The translations under genes and the position numbers were made by a program. This document shows positions 29,183-38,072 of a DNA stretch of 64,000 nt, piece by piece. The notes below the pieces were generated by a model. It did no database searches and was not told the origin of the DNA. It saw nothing but the letters and a program-made list of their open reading frames with translations. Positions within the stretch are counted from its first letter, which is position 1. Every line of letters starts with the position of its first letter. This stretch comes from Desulfuribacillus stibiiarsenatis (GTDB lineage Bacteria; Bacillota; Bacilli; Desulfuribacillales; Desulfuribacillaceae), in contig NZ_MJAT01000033.1 in the NCBI RefSeq assembly GCF_001742305.1, positions 62,001-126,000 of the forward strand. Reading direction: 5' to 3'.

Positions 29183-30049
29183 CTAAAAACCCTTATAATA
29201 TTTAATTAGCGCTTGCGTTCCTAAATCTCCTAATCCTTGTTCTTCTAACTCTTTGTACATTTTCAGTACTGTTTCTAGCACATCAAGCTGTATGTTGACA
29301 GTGGTTGCCTCTTCGGCTGCCACATCCATATCTTTAATAAAGTGTTTCAGGAAAAATCCTGGATTAAGGTCTCCGTTCAAGATTCGCGGAGCCATATTCG
29401 TCATCTGCCAACTACCAGCGGCGCCCTTACTGATACTGTCTAACATTGTTTGGACATCCAACCCGACGTTTCTCGCATAAGCCATTGCCTCGCATACACC
29501 AGCCACAGCGCCAGCGATTGCAATTTGGTTTGCCATTTTCGTGTGTTGCCCAGTACCGGCACCACCTTCGTAAATAATGTTTGTTCCAAGGCATGTAAAA
29601 ATGTCATAACAAGCATCAAATGCCTCTCTGTCACCACCAACCATAATCGATAGTGTCGCGTTCTTCGCACCGATATCTCCGCCCGAAACAGGTGCATCTA
29701 ATGCAAACAGATTATTCTTCTTCGCTTCTGCATAGATTTGCACAGACTGCTTAGGGCTTGTTGTTGTCATATCTATAATATAGGTTCCAGGATTGGCATT
29801 TGCTATAATCCCTGTTGCACTAAAATATACTTCCTCTACGTCTTTTGGATATCCTACAATCGTAATAATAGCATCTTGATTCTTAGAACAACTGGCTACG
29901 TCATCACACCAAATCGCGCCTTCCTCAATGACATCAAGGACTTTACTCTTTGTCCGAGTATAAATCGACACCTGATGTCCATGCTTCATTAAATTACGTA
30001 CCATTGACTTTCCCATTACACCTACACCGATGAACCCGATTTTCTTCAT
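29183..30049 (-). CDS. NAD(P)-dependent beta-hydroxyacid dehydrogenase (GarR/MmsB/YkwC type)
   Basis: 288 residues, the family that oxidises 3-hydroxyisobutyrate or reduces tartronate semialdehyde and relatives in the cytoplasm. The Rossmann loop is IGFIGVGVMGKSMVRNL at the N-terminus; the substrate signature DAPVSGGDIGAKNATLSIMVGG lies near residue 118; the catalytic Lys is in GTGQHTKMANQIAI near 170. Length is normal. GGAGGAG lies just before the ATG at 30049. The exact substrate cannot be given; Bacillus YkwC is the closest type I can name. Confidence 0.88.
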   Translation of the reverse strand: MKKIGFIGVGVMGKSMVRNLMKHGHQVSIYTRTKSKVLDVIEEGAIWCDDVASCSKNQDAIITIVGYPKDVEEVYFSATGIIANANPGTYIIDMTTTSPKQSVQIYAEAKKNNLFALDAPVSGGDIGAKNATLSIMVGGDREAFDACYDIFTCLGTNIIYEGGAGTGQHTKMANQIAIAGAVAGVCEAMAYARNVGLDVQTMLDSISKGAAGSWQMTNMAPRILNGDLNPGFFLKHFIKDMDVAAEEATTVNIQLDVLETVLKMYKELEEQGLGDLGTQALIKYYKGF

Positions 30050-30241
30050 GATATCTCCTCCACCAATATATTTTTTTGTTCATAGACCTCTATTAACTTA
30101 CTTTTCTATTCCCCTCTTTACTAACTCTTCCATCTTCCTAATTTACTATTTCTTCCGTTTACTGTTCCACTAGATCTACCATTTACTAGACCCTATATTT
30201 AATATATATTTCTCCATGGGACATGATTTTCCTTTTATTAT

Positions 30242-31546
30242 TTACTTGTTTTGCTCTATTTGTTCTATGGTGTCGCCTTTTTTCGTTCCATACAATCTGC
30301 TTTTCGATCCATACACGGACTGCGATGGCCATAAACCATGATGTCCCGATACAATATAACTGACAAGACACGCAACAAGGAAATATTCTATACCTTTCCC
30401 GTCAAACATCTCGATACTAAGAAAAAGAGCTGCAATAGGCGTATTCGCTCCAGCGCAAAAAGCAGCAATTAATCCTAATCCTGCTAAGAAAGACATCGGT
30501 AAATCTACAATAGTAGATAAAGTATTGCCTAAGGTCGCACCCATGAAGAATAACGGTATAGCCTCCCCACCGACAAATCCAGTTCCCAATGTAACTGCGG
30601 TGAATACTAACTTTGCTATAAACGCATAGGGTGGAACGTCTTCTTTAAATGACTGTTCCAGCATATCTAGACCACGTCCATTATAATCGTAGGAACCAAT
30701 CAAAACTGTCAATGCAATAATGACCAGTCCTCCGACAAATGCACGTATCATATGATTTTTATTAAATAATTTTTCAGTATATTTCTGAATTCCATGTCGC
30801 AATTGGCAATACAGAAGACTTAATAATCCAAATAGGATTGAGACGGCAATTACTTTTGCGAAAGTCACAATGGATAGTTCCGGAATCGCTTGAATAATAA
30901 ACTTTTCGTGCTCTACTCCCCATGCTTTCTCCGTCGTATAGTGTGCGACGAAACTAGCTACTACACAAGCAATGAACGCATTATACTTCATCTTCCCTAA
31001 GGTAACCATCTCCATTCCGAAGATAGCACCTGTAATTGGTGTACCAAAGGCTGCAGCAAAAGCCGCACTAATACCACTCATTAGCAGTATTTTCGTATCA
31101 ATCGGATTAATCTTGAAAAATTGAATAATACCCTGAGAAACACTTCCGCCCATCTGAATTGCAGCACCTTCCCTACCTGTAGATCCTCCGAATAATACAG
31201 TGATGAATGTACCTATATAAACAATTGGACCCATTCTCCGTAATACCCTAGATTTTCCGTGGACGCCTTCTATGACTAAGTTGTTCCCTAATGCTGCATC
31301 GTTCCCAGATTCTTTACCATGATACATATACATATACCCAATCAGTATACCGCCAAGCGGTAAGAAATAAATAAGCCATGTGTTGGCTTCACGCGTTTCT
31401 CCAAGAAAGTCGTTTGTATTCAGTAGTACTGAAGTTACAGAACCGACAAGAATACCTATAGCAGTCGCCAAAATAACCCATGTTGATAAGATTGCTATGT
31501 AGTTTTTATACTTTTCTGTTGCTTTCGCAGTTTTAGCTGCCTCCAA
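30242..31546 (-). CDS. ClC-family chloride channel/transporter
   Basis: 434 residues and about ten membrane segments. GSTGREGAAIQMGGS corresponds to the GREGP filter motif with the gating Glu; GFVGGEAIPLFFMGATLG corresponds to the GxFxP region, modified. It belongs to the shorter ClC branch common in Bacillota. The start is TTG at 31546: a GAGG site 8 nt upstream overlaps the stop of the preceding DUF421 gene, 10 nt away. The two membrane proteins form one operon. Confidence 0.85.
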   Translation of the reverse strand: MEAAKTAKATEKYKNYIAILSTWVILATAIGILVGSVTSVLLNTNDFLGETREANTWLIYFLPLGGILIGYMYMYHGKESGNDAALGNNLVIEGVHGKSRVLRRMGPIVYIGTFITVLFGGSTGREGAAIQMGGSVSQGIIQFFKINPIDTKILLMSGISAAFAAAFGTPITGAIFGMEMVTLGKMKYNAFIACVVASFVAHYTTEKAWGVEHEKFIIQAIPELSIVTFAKVIAVSILFGLLSLLYCQLRHGIQKYTEKLFNKNHMIRAFVGGLVIIALTVLIGSYDYNGRGLDMLEQSFKEDVPPYAFIAKLVFTAVTLGTGFVGGEAIPLFFMGATLGNTLSTIVDLPMSFLAGLGLIAAFCAGANTPIAALFLSIEMFDGKGIEYFLVACLVSYIVSGHHGLWPSQSVYGSKSRLYGTKKGDTIEQIEQNK

Positions 31547-31556
31547 AGAGTTGTCC

Positions 31557-32180
31557 TCATTTCAAATGATCTGGAATGTCTTTTCTATGAGCTTTTGTTT
31601 TAACTTCTTGAAATAGATTGTCTGTATCTTCAGTTTCATTAGTTACTATATTGACCGACTTAAACTCTTTCGCGCCTAGTCCGGTTTCCTGAATCATCGA
31701 TAAGAGCATTTGAATATCGGCCTTTGTAGCAGGTTGCTTAGCTGGCATTAACATGTAACCAATCTGGCCATTTGACTCTATAGTTGCCCACTGCAAATCA
31801 CTAATATTGGAAATCCCTTGTTGTCGAATACGAAGCTCTAACATATCGACCGTTAAGCGCATTTTCTTCAAATTTGCTTTGATAATCTTCCCATTTTCCA
31901 CTACTGCGATTGATTTACCGTACATAAAGCTTTCCAGCTTATCGTATTTCAGAGCCATATACTCAAGAAAAATAAGGGTAAGTACCATCAAGAAAGTAAT
32001 GATAAGTGTGATCCATATATTCCTATCACCCACTGGCTGTATAATGAGTGAGCCAACGGCAACCATCATAACCGTCTGTGCGACAGTCAGCTGGGAAATG
32101 GACTTCCTACCAGCTAAACGTAAAATCAACACACCACCTATGACAATTACGGCAGCTTTCCAAATAAAATTTAAGTCCAA
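31557..32180 (-). CDS. DUF421 (YetF-like) membrane protein
   Basis: 207 residues with three N-terminal membrane segments and a soluble C-terminal domain. RLAGRKSISQLTVAQTVMMVAVGSL is the DUF421 signature; the C-terminal part (SIAVVENGKIIKANLKKM) is the conserved cytoplasmic domain. Function is not established; relatives are linked to spores in Bacillus. The start is TTG at 32180, set by GGGGG 7 nt upstream; the longer reading frame to 32282 would run through the promoter. Confidence 0.85.
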   Translation of the reverse strand: MDLNFIWKAAVIVIGGVLILRLAGRKSISQLTVAQTVMMVAVGSLIIQPVGDRNIWITLIITFLMVLTLIFLEYMALKYDKLESFMYGKSIAVVENGKIIKANLKKMRLTVDMLELRIRQQGISNISDLQWATIESNGQIGYMLMPAKQPATKADIQMLLSMIQETGLGAKEFKSVNIVTNETEDTDNLFQEVKTKAHRKDIPDHLK

Positions 32181-32211
32181 CGTTACACCCCCGAATGAAA
32201 ACGCTATACAA

Positions 32212-32239
32212 TTTATATTTACCAATTTTAGTATGTCAA
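32212..32239 (-). promoter_or_regulatory. Promoter of the DUF421-ClC operon
   Basis: On the minus strand TTGACA (32234-32239) and TATAAA (32212-32217) with a 16-nt spacer, about 32 nt before the TTG start. Confidence 0.65.
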
Positions 32240-32271
32240 AAAATACACATAACGATGCTACTACCTGAAAT

Positions 32272-32306
32272 AAAAAAACCACTCACCTTGTTAAAAAGTG
32301 AATGGT
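32272..32306 (-). terminator. Terminator of the YkvI-like gene
   Basis: On the minus strand ACCATTCAC and GTGAGTGGT form a 9-bp stem (one G-T pair) followed by seven T. Confidence 0.75.
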
Positions 32307-32341
32307 AAAGCTGAATGAAGATTGTACTATGTAGGGTAGTC

Positions 32342-33403
32342 TTATGCCCTCTTCCTAATTTTAGTAACCACTAAACTAAGTAATAACAACGTACCACCGT
32401 AACCGACTAAAGGATATAAGTATTTCACAAGATTCGAAAATCCGAACTGACTTGCAACAAGTGCAACTATCGTCGTCACTATAACTAACAGTCTCCCCTT
32501 ATTCGGTGACCTTTGAATATCAGTAATGCGGGACACAAATCCATATAAAGATCCTACAGCCGTCGTGTAAATGGCCGCAATTAATATCACCGCATAGACA
32601 ATCACAACAATTGGGGATATCCCACTTGCAATATGCATCATAGGTACTTCTAACCCTGCAATCTCTGCCATGTTACCAGAAATGGCGAGGTAAATCATCA
32701 CAGATCCAAGTCCTAATCCTAGACCTCCTAGAAACGCTCCATTTCTTATCGTATTCCGACTGTTTGCTCTCACCCCTAACGGACCTAACACAGCTATCGC
32801 AATAATAATATTATAAGAAACATAGAGAATAGCTGCTAAGAACCAATTCGTTATGAGTCCACTGTCTCCTGAAATTGTTGCAACTGCATGGATATCTGGT
32901 GGTGTATATAAAACAGAGTAAATACTTGTGCCTACAACTGTAACAAGTAGAAACGGCACGACAATACTGATGGAATTGATTACACCATTGATTCCTGTCA
33001 GTACAGTCACTGCAGTAATCACAGCCATCAAGATATTCCCTAACAAGCTCGAAATTTGAAACTGTTGCGTAAAAAGTGCCCCAGTTCCTGCAATCATCGC
33101 AGTTAACGCACCGAACAGGAAGAATATTATAACCCCGTCAATAATCGTTCCCAAAATCCTTCCCCCGGAGAATTGGATGATTTCTAGATGGGAGGTAGCA
33201 TTTAATTTTCTTCCTATATCCATAATCATGTGTCCAAAGAATATAAACATAATAGTTACTAACACGATGCCTAGTAAACCAGCAATACCGAATCTGGCGA
33301 AAAACTGTAATACCTCCTGCCCTGTGGCAAAACCTGCCCCAACAATCGTGCCAATATATGTAGCCGCTACTTTAAACGTAGAAATACCTTTTTTTCTCAC
33401 CAA
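32342..33403 (-). CDS. YkvI-family membrane protein (amino acid permease-like)
   Basis: 353 residues with about ten membrane segments. The N-terminus FKVAATYIGTIVGAGFATGQEVLQFF is the conserved start of the YkvI family, with the glycine-rich unwound segment typical of LeuT-fold transporters. The substrate is unknown. The start is TTG at 33403 or GTG at 33400, both suited to the AAGG site upstream. It is transcribed alone, ending at its own terminator. Confidence 0.82.
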   Translation of the reverse strand: MVRKKGISTFKVAATYIGTIVGAGFATGQEVLQFFARFGIAGLLGIVLVTIMFIFFGHMIMDIGRKLNATSHLEIIQFSGGRILGTIIDGVIIFFLFGALTAMIAGTGALFTQQFQISSLLGNILMAVITAVTVLTGINGVINSISIVVPFLLVTVVGTSIYSVLYTPPDIHAVATISGDSGLITNWFLAAILYVSYNIIIAIAVLGPLGVRANSRNTIRNGAFLGGLGLGLGSVMIYLAISGNMAEIAGLEVPMMHIASGISPIVVIVYAVILIAAIYTTAVGSLYGFVSRITDIQRSPNKGRLLVIVTTIVALVASQFGFSNLVKYLYPLVGYGGTLLLLSLVVTKIRKRA

Positions 33404-33515
33404 CTCACATCCTTCTTCTATAGCTTTAGAATTAACATAAAGCTATGTCGTTCACTTTTACACTTGTCTATCTATAGATATTATGGGAAAGAAGAAGGTA
33501 TTCTATGAATATTAA

Positions 33516-33552
33516 ACAGAACCGTTCTCTAAAGTATTGAGAGCGGTTCTGT
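33516..33552 (-). terminator. Terminator of hcp
   Basis: ACAGAACCG and CGGTTCTGT form the stem, extended by TCTC/GAGA with one bulge, 11 nt after the hcp stop. The T-tract on the minus strand is short (TTTAAT). Confidence 0.7.
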
Positions 33553-33562
33553 AATCACATCA

Positions 33563-35215
33563 TTAGATTGCTTGTTGTAGTGAATTCTTCAAATCTACAT
33601 CTGCTGTACTAATCGGTTTTATGTTAAACGTGTCAACTAAGAATTGTAATACATTTGGCGATATAAACGCAGGTAAACTTGGTCCTAGGTACATCCCCTT
33701 AAATCCTAAGGATAATAATGCTAATAAATCTGCAACAGCTTTCTGTTCATACCATGACAATACAATAGTTAGCGGCAGAGCGTTCACGTTCGTTTCAAAC
33801 GCATCAGAAAGAGCAGTAGCGATTCTTACCGCTGAGTATGCATCGTTACATTGACCAATATCCAGCAACCTTGGCAGCCCCGCTACAGTACCGAACTCCA
33901 GTTTATTGAATCTATACTTTCCACAAGCTAAAGTTAAAATCACACAGTCCTCGGGAACCTTTTCAGCAAATTCTGTATAGTAGTTTCGGCCAGGCCTTGC
34001 ACCATCACATCCACCAATTACGAAGAAGTGTCGAATCTTACCGTCTTTGACAGCGTTGATAATTGTTTCAGCGTGGGATAAGGTCTCATGGTGACCAAAG
34101 CCGACTAGGATTTCTTTAGATTTCTCACTTTCTTCAAATCCACCTAGTTCTAACGCTTTATTGATAATCTCTGTAAAGTCTTTTGTATTGTCTTCTTTTA
34201 ACTCGATTTTCTTAATACCGTCCCAACCTACAACGTTTGTCACATATATTCTATCTTTATATGTGTCTCTAGGCTTCATTAGACAGTTGGTCGTCATTAA
34301 TATACAACCTGGGATACCATCAAACTCATGTTGCTGATTTTGCCAAGCAGAACCAAAGTTTCCGACTAAATGCTTAAACTTCTTTAGCTTTGGATATCCA
34401 TGAGCTGGCAGCATTTCTCCATGAGTATAGATATTTATCCCTTTTCCTTCTGTTTGTTCAAGTAATAATTCAAGATCTCTCAGATCATGTCCCGAAACAA
34501 TAATAAATGGACCCTTTTGGATGTTTACGTTTACAGCTTGCGGTGATGGATTTTCATATCTCGTAGTGTTTGCTTCATCTAGCACGCTCATGACTTCAAC
34601 ACTCATATCTCCTGCACGCATCGTCATCCGTATTAATTCTTCCATTGTGAGATTCTCATTCGTAATTGCTTCTAGTGCTAGGAAGTAGAACATATCTACT
34701 TGATCACTATGATGACCAATATATCGTGCTTGATGTCCATAAGCACTAATCCCTTTTAGTCCATAAAGAATTGTTGAGCGTAAGGAACGGATATCTTCGT
34801 CAATTGTCTGATCATACATGATACCAGCTTTGACAGCATCCCTTAACATCTGATCCTTCGTATGACTTAAGTTATATGTCGCCACTTCTGGATAATCGCC
34901 CTGCGGTGCTTTATTTCTCAATGCTTCTTTTATTGTTTGTGATTCCTGTAATATTTCCAAATGAAAATCTAAATCGAAGTTAACATTAGTTAAAGTTGTA
35001 AAAAGTGCATTTTCTACGAACTTTACGATTTCCTTATCCATGTGTTCGCCCTTCTCGATTAAAGGCTTTGCATAACAGGATATACCCTTTAACTGATGAA
35101 TTAAAAGGTCTTGTAAATTAGATATTTCTGGTGTTTTTCCGCAAACTCCATGCTTCGTGCACCCTTTGCCGCCCATTGTCTGTTCACATTGATAGCAAAA
35201 CATTGAATGTTCCAA
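33563..35215 (-). CDS. hcp: Hydroxylamine reductase (hybrid cluster protein)
   Basis: 550 residues. The N-terminal cluster cysteines are C-x2-C-x8-C-x5-C (MFCYQCEQT, GKGCTKHGVCGK), the class I arrangement of anaerobes. Later ligands for the hybrid 4Fe-2S-2O cluster are present (GHHETLSHAE, GGCDGARPGR, LACGKYRFN, LDIGQCNDAYSA). Hcp reduces hydroxylamine or nitric oxide and serves in nitrosative stress defence. I set the start at TTG 35215 because GGAGG is 8 nt upstream; the ATG at 35203 before FCYQC is 20 nt away from it. A perfect 7-N7-7 inverted repeat lies just upstream. Confidence 0.93.
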   Translation of the reverse strand: MEHSMFCYQCEQTMGGKGCTKHGVCGKTPEISNLQDLLIHQLKGISCYAKPLIEKGEHMDKEIVKFVENALFTTLTNVNFDLDFHLEILQESQTIKEALRNKAPQGDYPEVATYNLSHTKDQMLRDAVKAGIMYDQTIDEDIRSLRSTILYGLKGISAYGHQARYIGHHSDQVDMFYFLALEAITNENLTMEELIRMTMRAGDMSVEVMSVLDEANTTRYENPSPQAVNVNIQKGPFIIVSGHDLRDLELLLEQTEGKGINIYTHGEMLPAHGYPKLKKFKHLVGNFGSAWQNQQHEFDGIPGCILMTTNCLMKPRDTYKDRIYVTNVVGWDGIKKIELKEDNTKDFTEIINKALELGGFEESEKSKEILVGFGHHETLSHAETIINAVKDGKIRHFFVIGGCDGARPGRNYYTEFAEKVPEDCVILTLACGKYRFNKLEFGTVAGLPRLLDIGQCNDAYSAVRIATALSDAFETNVNALPLTIVLSWYEQKAVADLLALLSLGFKGMYLGPSLPAFISPNVLQFLVDTFNIKPISTADVDLKNSLQQAI

Positions 35216-35234
35216 ATGAACCATCCTCCAATAT

Positions 35235-35255
35235 ATTTGGTATGTACCCAAATAT
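35235..35255. promoter_or_regulatory. Inverted repeat upstream of hcp, probable operator
   Basis: TATTTGG, seven bases, CCAAATA: perfect 7-bp arms immediately upstream of the hcp ribosome site. It does not match the FNR or CIRCE consensus; the regulator is unknown. Confidence 0.55.
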
Positions 35256-35381
35256 TATTCCCGATTGAATGGAACATATGTAATGATTTCGTAACTACTA
35301 ATTCAAGGCCGCACCCCTTAGAAAAACACCCCAATCTTTCTATAGATAATAATTATTTGTAAAGTAGGTGGTCCATTTATT

Positions 35382-35471
35382 ATTAAATGGCTAGTTAACT
35401 TGATATTCATTGTTTTATATTTAGGAGTTACATTCTTCGGGTTTGGCCCTATTTTGTTAATAGATGGTTAA
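35382..35471 (+). pseudogene. Truncated small membrane protein remnant (DUF6954-like)
   Basis: An open frame reads IKWLVNLIFIVLYLGVTFF, then GFGPILLIDG and a stop. From memory this resembles the first half of small two-segment DUF6954 proteins, which begin MKW. The expected ATG is ATT and the second half is missing, where the convergent redox-protein gene now ends. A GGTGG lies about 13 nt upstream. It may be a remnant or a non-ATG small protein. Confidence 0.35.
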
Positions 35472-35701
35472 CTTTTCAATATATTTGCAATCTCTTTGGG
35501 CTTTAATACCTTGCCATATGAAACTACTTTTTCATCAATTACTAATGCTGGAGTAGACATTACGCCATACGCCATTATGTCCTTGAAGTCAGTTACTTTT
35601 GTAATTTCAGCTTCCATGCCTATTTCTTTTAACGCTATCTCAGTATTTTCTTTTAAAGTCACACAATTTTTACAACCCGTACCTAAAATTTTTATTATCA
35701 T
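35468..35701 (-). CDS. Small thioredoxin-fold redox protein (redox-active disulfide protein 2 type)
   Basis: 77 residues with the thioredoxin-like fold: MIIKILGTGCKNCVTLKEN holds the C-x2-C pair (GCKNC), and STPALVIDEKVV contains the cis-proline. Such proteins are often encoded next to ArsP/UPF0718 permeases, as here. The ATG at 35701 has GGAGG 8 nt upstream. Inferred role: thiol-disulfide partner or metal(loid) carrier for the permease. Confidence 0.85.
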   Translation of the reverse strand: MIIKILGTGCKNCVTLKENTEIALKEIGMEAEITKVTDFKDIMAYGVMSTPALVIDEKVVSYGKVLKPKEIANILKS

Positions 35702-35807
35702 ATCAATTACCTCCAAAGTTATATTAGAAACCTAAGTAAAACATATATAAACCAATCAGCATAACCATAAACCCATTTAACCCTCACCTTCTATCATTAA
35801 ACTTTCA

Positions 35808-36776
35808 TTATATGAGCCAGTGTGCGATTGCATTAAAAAAGTATCCTACTAATATGATTGCAAAACCTGTAATACTAACAAAAACTACAATGAGTTTTGT
35901 TTTAATTACCTTTTTTAATAGAATCATCTCTGGCAGTGATAAAGCAGTAGTCGCCATCATAAAAGAGAGGGCCGTTCCTATCCCAACGCCTTTACTGATT
36001 AAAGCTTCTGCAATGGGAATTGTCCCTAACGCATTGGAGTATAATGGAATACCAAAGACTACAGCGATAATTACCGCAAAAGGGTTATCAGGGCCCGCGT
36101 ATTTAGCCAATAAAGGCGCTGGGGCCCATCCGTGAATCAATGCCCCAATCCCTATACCAATTAATAAGAAAATCCATACTCTTCTAATAATCTCTTTTAC
36201 GTTATCTAACGCAAATTGTGCTCTATCTTTATGTGTTAATTGTTCGATTTCTATTTCCCCTGATTTAATTTGATACACATATTCTTCAACTTCGTTTTCC
36301 AACTTCATCGAACCAATGAATATCCCTCCTAAAACTCCCACAACAATTCCGGTAACGAGATATACCAAAGCGATTTTCCATCCAAAAGACGCAATAAGAA
36401 TCGCAAACGCTGCTTCATTAACAATCGGAGATGTGATGAGAAAAGAAAATGTCACTCCTAACGGTATTCGAGCTTCCACAAATCCAATAAAAATCGGTAC
36501 CGATGAACAGGAGCAAAATGGCGTAACAATACCTAATAACGATGCCATAATATTTCCTTTAATACCGCTAAATCTTTCAAGAATCTTTTTAGTCCTTTCT
36601 GGTGGAAAATAGCTTCTAATATACGATATAGCAAAAATCATAACACCTAAAAGAATAATGATTTTAATCGTGTCATAGAAGAAAAAGTGAATACTCGAAC
36701 CCAACCTAGTCTCTGTAGATATCGAAAGTATTTTCTCAACAAATAATGCTACTAGATAATCTAGCCACCCAAACAT
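35808..36776 (-). CDS. Permease of the ArsP/UPF0718 (DUF318) family
   Basis: 322 residues, about eight membrane segments. GIVTPFCSCSSVPIFIGF is the family hallmark with its two cysteines, and ITSPIVNEAAFAIL is the second conserved block; a soluble loop (about 165-195) splits the halves. Some members (ArsP) export trivalent organoarsenicals; for most the substrate is unknown. AGGAGAGG lies 6 nt before the ATG at 36776. The small redox gene follows 106 nt downstream on the same strand. No ArsR regulator is adjacent. Confidence 0.87.
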   Translation of the reverse strand: MFGWLDYLVALFVEKILSISTETRLGSSIHFFFYDTIKIIILLGVMIFAISYIRSYFPPERTKKILERFSGIKGNIMASLLGIVTPFCSCSSVPIFIGFVEARIPLGVTFSFLITSPIVNEAAFAILIASFGWKIALVYLVTGIVVGVLGGIFIGSMKLENEVEEYVYQIKSGEIEIEQLTHKDRAQFALDNVKEIIRRVWIFLLIGIGIGALIHGWAPAPLLAKYAGPDNPFAVIIAVVFGIPLYSNALGTIPIAEALISKGVGIGTALSFMMATTALSLPEMILLKKVIKTKLIVVFVSITGFAIILVGYFFNAIAHWLI

Positions 36777-36928
36777 TGAATTCCTCTCCTAACTACTTTT
36801 CTAATAAGTCATTCATATCTATTACATTGATTTCAATAGTTCAACTTTGTCATATTATTATATAATTATATGTTCATGCGTTTATTATATTCTTGTAATT
36901 TTTACCTGTCAATCGATAAAAAAATAAA

Positions 36929-36963
36929 AAAAATGCGACCCAATAAAGAAAAGGTCGCATTTT
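36929..36963. terminator. Terminator after the GIY-YIG gene
   Basis: AAAATGCGACC and GGTCGCATTTT form an 11-bp stem with A and T flanks, able to work on both strands; it ends the minus-strand DUF6530-GIY-YIG transcript. Confidence 0.88.
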
Positions 36964-36990
36964 ATATTATGATTATGCCATTGGCTAATT

Positions 36991-37335
36991 TTAATAGTAT
37001 TCTAATCCTGTCTCTTCGATTTTTTCTTGCCAAACCAGCTGTAATATCTCTAGTTCAACACTATAGTCAGTTTTTGACTCGTCTTCATCGTACTTTAATG
37101 TTTCCAGAATTTCTATTGAAAATCTTGATTCGCCATGTTGCTTCCAAGCATTTTGCAGGTCTTTATTAGGGTAACTTCCCATCTTTAATTGGAACTTCAC
37201 ACGATTGATTCTTGCTTTTAAGTCTTGACTGACTTCAAGCAAGCACTTATTATCAACATCAGATTTGATAATAAATATCCCCATATCTGTCTTCATTTGT
37301 TTGTATTGTTCTTTCAGTTCTTTCTTTCTGTCCAT
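36991..37335 (-). CDS. GIY-YIG nuclease family protein
   Basis: 114 residues. GIFIIKSDVDNKCLLEVSQDL corresponds to the GIY-YIG strand region (GIF... and LLEV), and KDLQNAWKQHGESRFSIEIL to the conserved later part of a short family found in Bacillota. The second YIG motif is not canonical, so nuclease activity is uncertain. The start ATG at 37335 lies one base after the stop of the DUF6530 gene (TGATATG), so the pair is translationally coupled. Confidence 0.7.
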   Translation of the reverse strand: MDRKKELKEQYKQMKTDMGIFIIKSDVDNKCLLEVSQDLKARINRVKFQLKMGSYPNKDLQNAWKQHGESRFSIEILETLKYDEDESKTDYSVELEILQLVWQEKIEETGLEYY

Positions 37336-37336
37336 A

Positions 37337-37816
37337 TCAATAACCCATTTCCTTTAAGATTCTTGATAGAGTGCTTAAGCGTTCTCCTATGAGCTCTCCA
37401 TCTTCACTTAATGATTGGCTAAATAACTTAATATCTTCATTTATCTTTTCATTATCTGTGCATACGGCTACGGTCATAGCATCCCCCTGTAAGCCTACTC
37501 TGTCTACCACAGAGTTTTCCGTATTATACAGATTTTCAAAGCGATAAGCTTCTTGAAAGTGTTGTTTTGTTCGACAAACAAGTATGGCCAAATCTAATAC
37601 ACGGTGAAGGGGTAGCTCCTCCGATTGCCTTGACCATTTTCCTCCCGTATGTCTCCATACCTTGGCAGATATATCAATCTTCCCTCTGTCGTTCCATTGT
37701 GCTAATCCTAGTGAAATTCCCTTAGCTTCGGAATTGTAAGCGTTTCTACCATCAATATTTTCATAGTTCTCTGCAACTATGACAGGCTTGTGTTTCAATG
37801 TTGTAGGTATCTTCAT
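37337..37816 (-). CDS. DUF6530-like conserved protein
   Basis: 159 residues, cytoplasmic, no membrane segment. KGISLGLAQWNDRGKIDISAK and RQSEELPLHRVLDLAILVC are strongly conserved-looking blocks that I associate from memory with DUF6530. Function is unknown. GGAGG lies 7 nt before the ATG at 37816. A long octanucleotide repeat begins 20 nt upstream of the start, so expression may vary with repeat number. It is coupled to a GIY-YIG gene. Confidence 0.65.
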   Translation of the reverse strand: MKIPTTLKHKPVIVAENYENIDGRNAYNSEAKGISLGLAQWNDRGKIDISAKVWRHTGGKWSRQSEELPLHRVLDLAILVCRTKQHFQEAYRFENLYNTENSVVDRVGLQGDAMTVAVCTDNEKINEDIKLFSQSLSEDGELIGERLSTLSRILKEMGY

Positions 37817-37835
37817 TCTATGACCTCCGAAATAT

Positions 37836-37928
37836 AATTTAGTAATTTAGTAATTTAGTAATTTAGTAATTTAGTAATTTAGTAATTTAGTAATTTAGTA
37901 ATTTAGTAATTTAGTAATTTAGTAATTT
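37836..37928. repeat. Octanucleotide tandem repeat (AATTTAGT), about 11.6 copies
   Basis: Perfect 8-bp units over 93 bp with no interruption, directly before the ribosome site of the DUF6530 gene. It occupies the place of the promoter or leader. Perfect short repeats of this length usually change copy number by slippage. Confidence 0.95.
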
Positions 37929-37960
37929 GATTTTATGATGAATCGTACGTTTTGTCAAAT

Positions 37961-37986
37961 AAAAAAACCTCTACCTTACGTAGAGG
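37961..37986 (-). terminator. Terminator downstream of the ArsC-like gene
   Basis: On the minus strand CCTCTAC-GTAAG-GTAGAGG is followed by seven T. It ends the transcript of the ABC exporter/ArsC-like genes 87 nt after the ArsC-like stop. Confidence 0.85.
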
Positions 37987-38072
37987 CTACTATTATTTAC
38001 TGTTATTCGTCTATTTTTGCAATCTCTTGCGAACTATAGATATGCTTGCCCTTTATTTCTTCTATTGCTTTC

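Noticed and set aside
32181-32282. N-terminal extension of the DUF421 protein
   Set aside because: It runs through a TTGACA/TATAAA promoter, and a good ribosome site sits before the TTG at 32180.
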